Shown here in pieces: positions 7,063 through 13,535 of a stretch of DNA of 21,379 bases. The stretch spans positions 1-21,379 of the forward strand of contig JAUHZW010000007.1 of NCBI GenBank assembly GCA_030425745.1, given 5' to 3'. The notes beneath the pieces are model-generated. The model worked only from the letters and a program-made list of their open reading frames with translations. It made no database searches and was not told the DNA's origin. The translations under genes were made by a program, and so were the position numbers. This DNA comes from Actinomycetes bacterium (GTDB taxonomy: Bacteria > Actinomycetota > Actinomycetes > S36-B12). Numbering within the stretch: position 1 is the stretch's first letter; each line of letters starts with the position of its first letter.

Positions 7063-8064
7063 CTACGCGATCGAGTCCAACGACTCCAGCCGGAGGTCCC
7101 AACGGCAGCCGCACAGCGGATGCGGCGGGCATTCCCTCGGTTGCGGGTCGCCGAGGGGGAGCGAGATGTCCAGGCACCACCCACCCCACAGAGCGGGTTC
7201 ATCAGGCAGGTCGACCCACGCGCGGACCAGCAGCGCTGCCCAGTGAGCGGCCATGCCGGCGAGGAGTGGGTCCGTGGGCAGGCTGGTCAGGTTCGCCAAT
7301 GCATGGGCCCATTGCACGGCGACGACAGGCCACGCAGGGTCGGCATCCCGGCGGTGCAGGTGCCGGCAGCGCAGGCAGCCGGTGCGTCCGGGGACGACGA
7401 GCGGTCCGATCACCGCTCGCTCCGCGTGGGTGGCGACGTACATGTGCGGCCGAGTCATCGCCGGGTGGTCGAAGTCGGCCGGGACGTCCGGATGGTGTGA
7501 GTCGGCGAGGACGGTCAGGTCCGGCCTTCCGTCACCCCGCAGCAGCCCGGCGTCGCCCAGGCAGCTGCGGACTCGGGTGGCGAGTGGGGACTCACCCAGC
7601 ACGCCGATCCTCATGCGGCCCCGGTGCGCATCAGCGCTGTGGGCGACATGTGCGTCCTGGTACGCGGCCACAGTGGCGGCGAAGCGGCCGGCTGCCGACG
7701 GACGTTCGGCGGCCGGTGCCCAGCGCACCGACGCCGGTATGCGTGCCGCGTCATCGAGAGCGCCGGCCGCGAGCATCGCGCGCACCAGCCGTCGAGCCTC
7801 GGCCTCCGGGATCGTCAGCGACTCGATGATGGTCCGAGTGTTGCTGGTCCCGTCCAACGAGGTCATCCAGGCGACCAGAGCGCGGGAGACCGACGGGATG
7901 ACAAGTCGATCGCCGAGTTGCACCGACGTGCTCGTCCGCCACAGGATCGGGATCTCCGGCCGCAGTCGCGGGCGCTGCAGCCCGGCCAACTCGGGGATGG
8001 CCCCCGGCTCGCGGGCCGAGCGGCCGAGGGGCTCCGGTGGCGCAGACGGGGATGCGGGCTCCAT
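7063..8064 (-). CDS. RRE / ThiF (E1)-like protein, TOMM cyclodehydratase 'C-protein' type, orphan
   Basis: A 333-aa protein. Residues about 30-110 look like a RiPP recognition element, a winged-helix leader-peptide binder: LRPEIPILWRTSTSVQLG, then a LDGT segment, then a two-helix AEARRLVRAMLAAGALDD. The C-terminal part resembles a degenerate E1/ThiF fold: IGVLGESPLATRV in place of a canonical GxGxxG ATP loop, then GPLVVPGRTGCLRCRH with CxxC (230, 233), and a later C-x5-C-x-C (312, 318, 320) that could complete a zinc site. Such proteins present precursor peptides to YcaO cyclodehydratases, but no YcaO or precursor peptide is visible here. The ATG at 8064 has AGGAG 9 nt upstream. Its stop is 54 bp before the ABC1 start. 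The family match is fairly good; the function is unknown. Confidence 0.65.
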   Translation of the reverse strand: MEPASPSAPPEPLGRSAREPGAIPELAGLQRPRLRPEIPILWRTSTSVQLGDRLVIPSVSRALVAWMTSLDGTSNTRTIIESLTIPEAEARRLVRAMLAAGALDDAARIPASVRWAPAAERPSAAGRFAATVAAYQDAHVAHSADAHRGRMRIGVLGESPLATRVRSCLGDAGLLRGDGRPDLTVLADSHHPDVPADFDHPAMTRPHMYVATHAERAVIGPLVVPGRTGCLRCRHLHRRDADPAWPVVAVQWAHALANLTSLPTDPLLAGMAAHWAALLVRAWVDLPDEPALWGGWCLDISLPLGDPQPRECPPHPLCGCRWDLRLESLDSIA

Positions 8065-8085
8065 GCCCGAACACTCCTGCGGATC

Positions 8086-8116
8086 CCCTGTGGATCGTCA
8101 GTGGTGATCCACAGGG
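8086..8116 (-). terminator. Inverted repeat between the M20 peptidase and RRE/E1-like genes
   Basis: Arms 8086-8096 and 8106-8116 (CCCTGTGGATC and its reverse complement) enclose a 9-nt loop, 17 bp past the M20 stop on the minus strand. It may be a partial terminator or attenuator before the downstream gene. There is no U-tract. The arms include a DnaA-box-like TGATCCACA. Confidence 0.45.
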
Positions 8117-8132
8117 CCGGTGGGGTAGAGGA

Positions 8133-9398
8133 TCAGCCGCAGATGCGCAGGATCAGCCGCACCATCGAGTTCGCGGCATCGACCACCTGCTGGACGGGCG
8201 TGTACTCATCGGGCGTGTGGGCCGAGGTGGGCACCCCGGGGCCGTAGTGCACGGTCGGGATGCCGCCGATCCCGGTGAGCAGTCGAAGGTCCGATCCGTA
8301 CGGACCGCCGTACACCTCGGGGTCATTGCCGAGAAAGCCGCGATGCTCCTCGGCCACGATCGAGGTGATGGGGTGCGCCGGATCGGTGCGCCCGGAGGCG
8401 AACTGCCCGCCCCACCAGGTGACCTCGACGGGATGATCGCGCAGCCAGGGGTCCGCCGCGCAGGTCTCCGCGACCACGGTCTCGAGCTGGGCCCGGGCCT
8501 GCTGCACCGTCTCGCCGATGGCGACGCCGAGACGTCCTTCCGCGATGAGCAGATCCGGGACGGTGGACGCCCAGTCGCCGGCCTGGACCGTGCCGATGGA
8601 CAGCGGGTAGGCCAGCGGCCAGCGATGCATGATCGGATCGACGTCGGCATTGCGGCGTGCCTCGAGCTCCTCGAGGGCCCGGTACACGGGGATGAACTTC
8701 TCGATGACCGAGACCCCCGAGGTGCGCATCGACGCGTGCGCCGCCAGACCTCGCACGGTGATGCGGAAGGTGAGGGCCCCACCGTTGCCCGGCACGATGT
8801 TCAGCTCGGTGGGCTCGGGGACGATCGACATGTCGGCGCTGACCCCGTGACGCAGGAGAGCGAAGGTTCCGAGACCTCCGTCCTCCTCACCGCTGACGGG
8901 CGCGAGGATGACGTCGCCCCGCAGGGGAATGCCGGCCTCCGCGATGGCCCGAGTGGCCGCCCACATCGCGGCGACGCCGGCCTTCATGTCGGACGAGCCC
9001 CGGGCGACCAGCGAGTCCTGCCCGTCGACCACTCGGCGTCGGACGATGAAGGGATCCCCGCTCCACGCATCGATGTCGCCGGGTGGCACCACATCCGTGT
9101 GGCCGTCGAGCAGCAGGGTCTGGCCTCCGCCGGTGCCCTTGAGTGTCGCGGTGACTCCCATGGCGGCCCGACGGTCAACCTCCATCCCGGGGAAGTCCGG
9201 ATCGGCCGTGATGGTCGGCAGGTCGATGTCCCAGCGATCGACGTCGAATCCCTCATGCTTCCAGCGCTCGGCGAGCCAGGACTGGACCTCGACCTCGGCG
9301 TCGGATCCGCTCACCGAGGGAATCTCCAGCAGGGCGGTGAGGTCATCGATCACGCGGTCGGCGTCGACGGTCACGGGTGCGGGATCGGTCGCGGTCAT
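8133..9398 (-). CDS. M20 family metallopeptidase (ArgE/DapE/ACY1 group)
   Basis: A 421-aa protein with the two-zinc aminoacylase/peptidase pattern: LLLDGHTDVVPPG (His100, Asp102), ARGSSDMKAG (bridging Asp137), the general-base pair SGEEDGG (Glu171-Glu172), VPEPTE (Glu195) and a late histidine in TSAHTPDEYTP. A lid domain (SIVPE...AHASMRTSG) lies in the middle. These cytosolic enzymes hydrolyse N-acyl amino acids or small peptides; ArgE, DapE and carboxypeptidase-like specificities cannot be told apart here. The ATG at 9398 was chosen because AGGA lies about 8 nt upstream and the region before it is low-complexity antisense to the next gene. It is the first gene of the minus-strand run towards the RRE/E1-like, ABC1 and SET genes, and is divergent from the septum-formation-like gene. 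Confidence 0.88.
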   Translation of the reverse strand: MTATDPAPVTVDADRVIDDLTALLEIPSVSGSDAEVEVQSWLAERWKHEGFDVDRWDIDLPTITADPDFPGMEVDRRAAMGVTATLKGTGGGQTLLLDGHTDVVPPGDIDAWSGDPFIVRRRVVDGQDSLVARGSSDMKAGVAAMWAATRAIAEAGIPLRGDVILAPVSGEEDGGLGTFALLRHGVSADMSIVPEPTELNIVPGNGGALTFRITVRGLAAHASMRTSGVSVIEKFIPVYRALEELEARRNADVDPIMHRWPLAYPLSIGTVQAGDWASTVPDLLIAEGRLGVAIGETVQQARAQLETVVAETCAADPWLRDHPVEVTWWGGQFASGRTDPAHPITSIVAEEHRGFLGNDPEVYGGPYGSDLRLLTGIGGIPTVHYGPGVPTSAHTPDEYTPVQQVVDAANSMVRLILRICG

Positions 9399-9496
9399 GA
9401 GCGCATCCTGCCGCGAATCGGTTGTGCGCGGGGAGGGGGAGGGCCATGATCGATGCTCGTCAGCGGTTCTCAGACGCTGGCGTTGGGAGGCCACAC

Positions 9497-10273
9497 GTGA
9501 GCACGGTCGGTCGGAGCGCTCCCCTGCGTGCCGCGATCGTGGTGCTGGCGGCGGCGTCGATGGTGGCCGCGGTGGCGGTGTCAGCCCCGCATTCCGCTGC
9601 GGCCCCGACGGCTGCGCCACCGGCTGTGGGCGACTGCTACGACCTGCCGGCGGCGGATATCACCGCGTCCGCCGGATGGCTGGACGTGGTCGCCGTGCCG
9701 TGCGCCGAGCCGCACACCTTCCAGGCCACGCGCGTGGGTCCGGCGCCCGCCGACCTGGACGACGACGACCCGACAGCATTCGCAGCACAGCAGTGCGGTG
9801 CCCTCGGAGTGTGGAATGAGCTCGGAGTGAACCGACCTCGGGCCGGCGTGGTGACCGACCCGCTGCGCATCGAGGCGCGGAGTTTCGCCGTGCGCGAGCC
9901 GACCCCGACGTATGTGTGCGGTGCGGTCGCGGTGGATTGGTCCCGCAGTGGAGATCTGAGAGTGCTTCCTCTGAGCTCGGCCATCGAGGATCTGACCGTC
10001 GCGGAGCGGGAGGAGTTGCGCTACTGCTCCCGGGCGCGGGGTGTGCGCCGGCCCTGGACCCAGCCGGCCACCGTGCGCTGCACTGTGGAGCCGCGGTGGG
10101 AGGTCACCTCGTGGGTGCTGTGGACCGCCTTCTACGACGAGAACCCCGGCCGGGAGATCCTGCGCGAGCGGGCCGTCGAGATCTGTGGAGCTGACGCGCG
10201 GTTCTCCCTGCCCCGGGCGCGGGACTGGACTCAGGGCCTGCCCTGGACGCGCTGCTTCACCAAGCGCCCCTGA
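9497..10273 (+). CDS. Secreted septum-formation-family-like protein
   Basis: A 258-aa exported protein. The N-terminus (VSTVGRSAPLRAAIVVLAAASM, continuing to a SAAA|P cleavage-like site near residue 36) reads as a signal peptide. The mature part opens with AVGDCYDLP and VVAVPCAEPHTFQAT, the Cys pair and 'C..PH' pattern of the septum-formation domain; a second similar block (VRCTVEPRWEV) follows, and six or more cysteines suggest disulfides outside the cell. The molecular function of this domain is not established. Two starts are possible: ATG 9446, behind a purine-rich stretch, and GTG 9497, with GGGAGG 6 nt upstream. The GTG is preferred because it gives a normal-length signal peptide. No strong terminator follows. 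Confidence 0.7.
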   Translation: MSTVGRSAPLRAAIVVLAAASMVAAVAVSAPHSAAAPTAAPPAVGDCYDLPAADITASAGWLDVVAVPCAEPHTFQATRVGPAPADLDDDDPTAFAAQQCGALGVWNELGVNRPRAGVVTDPLRIEARSFAVREPTPTYVCGAVAVDWSRSGDLRVLPLSSAIEDLTVAEREELRYCSRARGVRRPWTQPATVRCTVEPRWEVTSWVLWTAFYDENPGREILRERAVEICGADARFSLPRARDWTQGLPWTRCFTKRP

Positions 10274-10298
10274 CGGGTGCAGGGCCTCACATCCGGGG

Positions 10299-10304
10299 TA
10301 AAAT
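10299..10304 (+). promoter_or_regulatory. Possible -10 box upstream of the DUF5679 gene
   Basis: TAAAAT is one of the few AT-rich hexamers in this region and fits a -10 box, though no -35 is seen at the right distance. A second candidate, TAGGCT at 10393-10398, would give a shorter leader containing a small GGCGGC/GCCGCC hairpin at 10412-10427. Confidence 0.25.
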
Positions 10305-10468
10305 GCCCGAATTAGGAAGAAAGTTCCCCATTCCGGTCGCCGACACCCGTGTGGCGGGCGTTCGGATGGTCCGCTGGGCCCCTGCGCTGCCCTAGGCTGA
10401 GTGGACTCCAAGGCGGCACAGGCCGCCGACCGCGGGCACGCGGTTCTCATCGAATACAGGAGGGCCTG

Positions 10469-10627
10469 ATGGCCGAGGAGAGCTACACCGGCGAGGCGTA
10501 CTGCGTGAAGTGCAAGGAGAAGCGCGAGTTCACCGGTCACGTCGAGGAGACCAACGGCCGCCGCTTCGCCAAGGGCATCTGCCCCGTGTGCGGCACCAAG
10601 GTGACCCGCATCCTGGGCAAGGCCTAG
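10469..10627 (+). CDS. Small zinc-ribbon protein, DUF5679
   Basis: A 52-aa protein with two CxxC knuckles, YCVKC (Cys12, Cys15) and CPVCG (Cys38, Cys41), the layout of a zinc ribbon; the middle is charged (KEKREFTGH) with a family-typical ETNGRRFAKGICPVCGTK end. DUF5679 proteins are widespread in actinobacteria and of unknown function. The ATG is fixed by AGGAGG 5 nt upstream, so the longer frame starting at 10349 is not used. Two strong hairpins follow the stop, so it is probably a single-gene transcript. Confidence 0.9.
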   Translation: MAEESYTGEAYCVKCKEKREFTGHVEETNGRRFAKGICPVCGTKVTRILGKA

Positions 10628-10663
10628 CAGCCACCCGGCCCACCATCGGGCCGGACGCCCAGC

Positions 10664-10686
10664 GTCACTCGCCCACAGCGAGTGAC
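10664..10686 (+). terminator. First hairpin after the DUF5679 gene
   Basis: GTCACTCGC (10664-10672) and GCGAGTGAC (10678-10686) form a 9-bp stem with a 5-nt loop, 37 bp past the stop. It belongs to a tandem pair of hairpins with the next feature. Confidence 0.5.
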
Positions 10687-10705
10687 CGCGCCCCCAGCGC
10701 ATGAC

Positions 10706-10737
10706 CCGGGGAGGCAGCCGATCGGCTGCCTCCCCGG
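10706..10737. terminator. 32-bp perfect palindrome, terminator-like
   Basis: 10706-10737 is an uninterrupted 32-bp palindrome, GC-rich at the base and centred on GATC. It lies between the zinc-ribbon gene and the promoter of the next gene and would fold as a 14-bp stem with a 4-nt loop. There is no T-tract. Confidence 0.65.
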
Positions 10738-10760
10738 AGTCGTCTCTGCCGCCGACGGGT

Positions 10761-10766
10761 TACCGT
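10761..10766 (+). promoter_or_regulatory. Candidate -10 box of a leaderless promoter for the Zincin_2 gene
   Basis: TACCGT ends 7 nt before the ATG at 10774, directly after the palindromic terminator. This supports the ATG over the in-frame GTGs at 10765 and 10768, which overlap the box. Confidence 0.45.
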
Positions 10767-10773
10767 GGTGGTT

Positions 10774-12168
10774 ATGAGTCTTCCCTTCGGCTTCGGGGTC
10801 GGTGACGGCGACGACGAGCGCGAGCCGAGCCCCGGTCAGCCCGCCGGCTTCGGTTCCGGCGGTTTCGACATGTCATCCCTGGGCGCTGCACTCCAGCAGC
10901 TCGGCGCGATGCTGCAGTCCGGGCAGAGCGGCCCCGATGCCGGCGGTCCGGTCAACTGGAGCATGGTCACCGACATCGCCCGCAAGACGCTGGCGCAGGG
11001 CGGCGATCCCTCGGTCTCCGATGCCGAGCGACGTGCGGTCGTCGAGGCGGTCCAACTCGCGGATGTCTGGCTCGACCCCGCTGTCACCTTCCCCGCGTCG
11101 TCGGCTGCGGCCGCAGCGTGGAGCCGCTCGGAGTGGCTCGAGGAGACCATGCCCGTGTGGCGGCAGGTGGTGCAGCCCATCGCCGAGCACATGCAGCAGG
11201 TCGTCGGGCAGTCGATGCCCGGCACCCGTGAGCTGGATCTGGAGCAGTTGAACGCGCAGCTGCCGGAGCAGTTCCGCGACATGTTCCCCGGCGGCCTTCC
11301 CCCGGAGATGGCCCAGATGATGGGCCCGATGCTGGGCATGGTGCAGCAGCTCGGTGCTGCGGCGTTCAGCATGCAGCTGGGGCAGGCGCTCTCCGAGTTG
11401 GCCGCGGGAGTCGTGAGCGCCTCCGACATCGGCATCCCGCTGACCGCGACCTCGCAGCCGGCCCTCCTCCCGCGCAACGTCGCGGAGTTCGGTGAGGGTC
11501 TGGGGCTCCCGGTCGATGACGTCCGGCTCTACCTCGCCCTGCGGGAGTCGGCCCATCAGCGGCTCTTCGCGCATGTCTCGTGGCTGCGGCCACGCATCAT
11601 CGGAGCCGTCGAGGAGTACGCCCGCGGCGTCCGAGTCGACCAGTCCCGCCTCCAGGAGGCCATGGGCGACATCGACATGACGCGCCCCGAGGCGCTCCAG
11701 GAGATCCTCGGCAGCGGGCTGCTGCAACCGGAGGACACCGAGGAGCAGCGCGCCGCCATCGCTCGACTGGAGACCCTCCTCGCTCTCGTCGAGGGCTGGG
11801 TCGACGACGTCGTGGATGCGGCGATCGACGAGCGCATGCCGACCGCTGTGCAGCTGCGCGAGACCATGCGTCGCCGTCGGGCGGCAGGAGGGCCCGCGGA
11901 GCGGACGTTCGCCACCCTCGTCGGCATGGAACTGCGTCCCCGCCTCGCGCGTGAGGCCGCGACGCTGTTCGCCGTGGTCCGTGCCGGTCGTGGGGCAGAA
12001 GGTCGCGACGCACTGTGGGCGCATCCGGACCTCCTTCCGGGCCCTGAGGATCTCGCCGACCCGCTGGGGTTCATCGAGGCGAGCGCGACCGAACTCGACT
12101 TCGGGATCGATGAGGTGGAGGGCGGTTCCGGCGAGGGCTCGGACGGCGGCGAGGATCGCGGGGAGTGA
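10774..12168 (+). CDS. Zinc-dependent metalloprotease, Zincin_2 (DUF2342) family
   Basis: A 464-aa protein. The first ~60 residues are Gly/Gln/Ser-rich. The core is mostly helical, with MPGTRELDLEQLNAQLPEQFRDMFPGGLPPEMAQMMG cut by methionine-rich turns, a LPRNVAEFGEGLGLP segment, the family signature LRESAHQRLFAHVSWLR (Glu258, His261) that probably carries zinc ligands, and LALVEGWVDDVVD further on. The C-terminus is acidic and Gly-rich. The family is actinobacterial, usually about 450-480 aa, and predicted to be a cytosolic zincin; its substrates are unknown. The M. tuberculosis member (Rv3195) lies in the same block of families but in the opposite relative orientation, so a local inversion is likely. 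Its TGA overlaps the NUDIX GTG by 4 nt. Confidence 0.85.
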   Translation: MSLPFGFGVGDGDDEREPSPGQPAGFGSGGFDMSSLGAALQQLGAMLQSGQSGPDAGGPVNWSMVTDIARKTLAQGGDPSVSDAERRAVVEAVQLADVWLDPAVTFPASSAAAAAWSRSEWLEETMPVWRQVVQPIAEHMQQVVGQSMPGTRELDLEQLNAQLPEQFRDMFPGGLPPEMAQMMGPMLGMVQQLGAAAFSMQLGQALSELAAGVVSASDIGIPLTATSQPALLPRNVAEFGEGLGLPVDDVRLYLALRESAHQRLFAHVSWLRPRIIGAVEEYARGVRVDQSRLQEAMGDIDMTRPEALQEILGSGLLQPEDTEEQRAAIARLETLLALVEGWVDDVVDAAIDERMPTAVQLRETMRRRRAAGGPAERTFATLVGMELRPRLAREAATLFAVVRAGRGAEGRDALWAHPDLLPGPEDLADPLGFIEASATELDFGIDEVEGGSGEGSDGGEDRGE

Positions 12169-12722
12169 CCCACCCGGAGAACCTTCCCCACCTGCACGCC
12201 GACGCCCACGCGCTCCTGACGCGCTGGGACCACGCAGAGGAGAGCCAGCAGGCCCTGCGCGCGGCGTATCTGGGCTTCCTGGACGAGCATCCGGATGCCA
12301 TGGTGCGGGCCTGCCGGGTCGGGCACCTGACCTCCAGTGCGCTGCTCATGGATCGGGACCGGACCCGGGTGCTGCTGACGCTGCACCCGAAGGTGGGGCG
12401 ATGGCTGCAGCTCGGCGGCCACAACGAGCCCGGCGACACCACGGTCCGTGAGGCTGCCCGTCGCGAGGCGATCGAGGAGAGCGGAATCGCCGAGGTCGAG
12501 ATCTCAGCACTGCCGCTGCGGCTCGACCGGCACCCGGTGCCGTGCGGAGGGGGTCCGAGTGAGCACCTGGACGTGCAGTTCCTCGCCCTCGTGCCGCCGG
12601 ACGCGGTCGCCGTCATGAGTGAGGAGTCCGACGACCTCCGCTGGTTCTCGGTGGAGGACCTCCCGGAGGGGCTGGACCCGTCGGTGCGGGCCCTGATCGC
12701 TGAGGCCCTCCGCGGGCCCTGA
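12165..12722 (+). CDS. NUDIX hydrolase
   Basis: A 185-aa protein with a NUDIX box at residues 85-108, GHNEPGDTTVREAARREAIE and onwards to ESGI. The REAxEExGI metal-binding core is intact; the earlier Glu of the consensus is Asp91, which is common in this subgroup. NUDIX enzymes cleave nucleoside diphosphates linked to another moiety; the substrate is not evident. The GTG start lies in a GTGA overlap with the metalloprotease stop, with GGGGA just upstream, so the two are translationally coupled. The last codons (RALIAEALRGP) and the stop lie inside a 26-bp tandem repeat, so the present C-terminus seems to have been set by repeat expansion. Confidence 0.88.
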   Translation: MTHPENLPHLHADAHALLTRWDHAEESQQALRAAYLGFLDEHPDAMVRACRVGHLTSSALLMDRDRTRVLLTLHPKVGRWLQLGGHNEPGDTTVREAARREAIEESGIAEVEISALPLRLDRHPVPCGGGPSEHLDVQFLALVPPDAVAVMSEESDDLRWFSVEDLPEGLDPSVRALIAEALRGP

Positions 12723-12791
12723 TCGCTGAGGCCCTCCGCGGGCCCTGATCGCTGAGGCCCTCCGCGGGCCCTGATCGACGAGGCCCTGGGC
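12688..12791 (+). repeat. 26-bp tandem repeat, three exact copies plus a diverged fourth
   Basis: Units at 12688-12713, 12714-12739 and 12740-12765 are identical (beginning GGGCCCTGATCGCTGAGG), and 12766-12791 is a diverged copy (CTGATCGACG...). Each unit holds GGGCC and GGCCC arms able to form a short hairpin. The array starts inside the NUDIX gene and continues past its stop. As 26 is not a multiple of 3, each copy shifts the frame, and the TGA comes from the copy 1-copy 2 junction. Confidence 0.9.
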
Positions 12792-12839
12792 GGGTGGTGG
12801 TCAACGGGCGGATGGCCGACGGGTGAACGCCCTGTGGCC

Positions 12840-13000
12840 TCTTCCCACAAGTTTTCCTCCACAGGGTGGGTACAGCGTTCTCCCTGTTCAGAAGGGGTTT
12901 TCAGCAATGATCCCCAGTGTTGTCCCCAGCGTCGTGCACGTGCCGTCCACAGCGCCACACCGCGCTGTCCCAAGGCTCTGCACAGGTCGTCCACAGGGCC
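12840..13000 (+). other. Non-coding stretch with DnaA-box-like 9-mers
   Basis: This part of the 597-bp gap between the NUDIX gene and the next gene has no convincing reading frame and is locally AT-richer than its surroundings. On one strand it holds repeated (C/T)CCACA- or TCCCCA-ended 9-mers: TCCTCCACA (12855-12863), TTGTCCCCA (12920-12928), CCGTCCACA (12943-12951) and TCGTCCACA (12987-12995). These lie 1-2 mismatches from the actinobacterial DnaA box TTGTCCACA. Binding is not proven. Confidence 0.35.
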
Positions 13001-13023
13001 GATGAACAGATCCGCCATCGGCG

Positions 13024-13053
13024 TTGACGACGCCGGTGGGGAATCCCTAGGTT
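13024..13053 (+). promoter_or_regulatory. Sigma70-type promoter upstream of a candidate small RNA
   Basis: TTGACG (13024-13029) and TAGGTT (13048-13053) are spaced by 18 bp. This is one of the two best -35/-10 pairs in the window. The start would lie near 13060, at the foot of a strong hairpin, and no reading frame follows closely. Confidence 0.6.
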
Positions 13054-13059
13054 CTACCG

Positions 13060-13135
13060 CGTTGGACCCCCCGGGATAACACATCGAGGCGCAAGGGGAA
13101 GGCACCTCGATGGAGAGCCCTGGGGGGTCCGTTGC
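13060..13135 (+). ncRNA. Candidate structured small RNA or leader RNA
   Basis: Just after the promoter at 13024-13053 the sequence folds into a compact two-part stem. The outer helix is GGACCCCCCGGG (13064-13075) with CCC and GGGGGGTCC (13118-13130, one bulged T). An inner helix CATCGAGG/CCTCGATG (13082-13089/13105-13112) follows, with a purine-rich loop containing GGGGAAGG. A T-containing run (GTTGCTTTCC) comes after the outer stem. It lacks the GGAA-loop motif of SRP RNA and does not match a family I recognise. The RNA is inferred from the sequence alone. Confidence 0.4.
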
Positions 13136-13146
13136 TTTCCGTGAGC

Positions 13147-13177
13147 CGCTGATCGGCAGGCGAGCGGCCGATCGGCG
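13147..13177 (+). terminator. Hairpin after the candidate small RNA
   Basis: CGCTGATCGG (13147-13156) pairs with CCGATCGGCG (13168-13177) over 10 positions including one U-G, with an 11-nt loop. It could end the small RNA transcript. There is no U-tract. Confidence 0.35.
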
Positions 13178-13212
13178 CCGGTTCGTGCCCCGCACCGAGG
13201 ACGCGTACTCTT

Positions 13213-13289
13213 GAGGTCCCACGGGAACCCCACCTCGGAACCCCACGTCCTAGGAGCAACACGCAGCAGGACGTGCCCGGTGGGACCTC
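13213..13289 (+). promoter_or_regulatory. Structured 5' leader before the small membrane protein / PDZ-Lon genes
   Basis: A TACTCT box (13206-13211) would start transcription at about 13218 or slightly before. The leader is closed by GAGGTCCCAC (13213-13222) pairing with GTGGGACCTC (13280-13289), continues with GGG/CCC (13223-13225/13276-13278), and holds an inner helix CACGTCCT/AGGACGTG (13244-13251/13268-13275). The 10-mer GGAACCCCAC occurs twice (13224-13233 and 13237-13246). This is riboswitch- or attenuator-like, but no known class is recognised. Confidence 0.4.
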
Positions 13290-13319
13290 GGCGCGGGGGT
13301 TGACGAAAGTGAGGCGTGC

Positions 13320-13535
13320 GTGGCGACCCTGATGTGGTGGCTGATTCCCATCGGAGCGACGGTTCTGGCCGTCGGCTTCGTCATGCTGCGCGGACGCCCG
13401 ACGAAGCCGACCGCCGCGAGGGATTCGATGGAGAACCTGCAACGCATGCAGCAGGCGATGGAACGTCCGCTCCCGTCGAACCGCCGTCCCTCGAACGGTC
13501 CCTCCCGTGGCACCCCCACGGGCGACGGTTCATGA
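13320..13535 (+). CDS. Small single-pass membrane protein of unknown function
   Basis: A 71-aa protein. Residues about 4-23 (LMWWLIPIGATVLAVGFVML) form one transmembrane helix, followed by a basic turn (RGRPTK) and a polar tail rich in Pro, Arg and Ser. The GTG start has GAGG 5 nt upstream. Its TGA overlaps the ATG of the PDZ/Lon-type protease gene (ATGA), so the two are coupled and it may serve as a partner of that membrane protease. I recognise no family. Confidence 0.75.
   Translation: MATLMWWLIPIGATVLAVGFVMLRGRPTKPTAARDSMENLQRMQQAMERPLPSNRRPSNGPSRGTPTGDGS

Noticed and set aside
8037..9449. 470-aa open frame on the plus strand
   Set aside because: Antisense to the M20 peptidase, which has intact zinc-ligand motifs; no recognisable domain.
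10349..10627. 92-aa version of the zinc-ribbon protein
   Set aside because: The extra N-terminus is Arg/Gly-rich and unlike the family; the AGGAGG site fixes the start at 10469.
12840..13000. Chromosomal origin oriC
   Set aside because: The boxes are imperfect, no AT-rich unwinding region is evident, and no dnaA/dnaN/rpmH neighbours are present.
12823..13005. 60-aa frame in the NUDIX to small-membrane-protein gap
   Set aside because: No Shine-Dalgarno, no homology pattern and poor codon character; better explained as non-coding DNA with DnaA-box-like sites.
13060..13135. SRP (4.5S) RNA or 6C RNA
   Set aside because: The conserved SRP GGAA-loop motif is missing, and the C-run is paired in a stem rather than in two hairpin loops as in 6C RNA.
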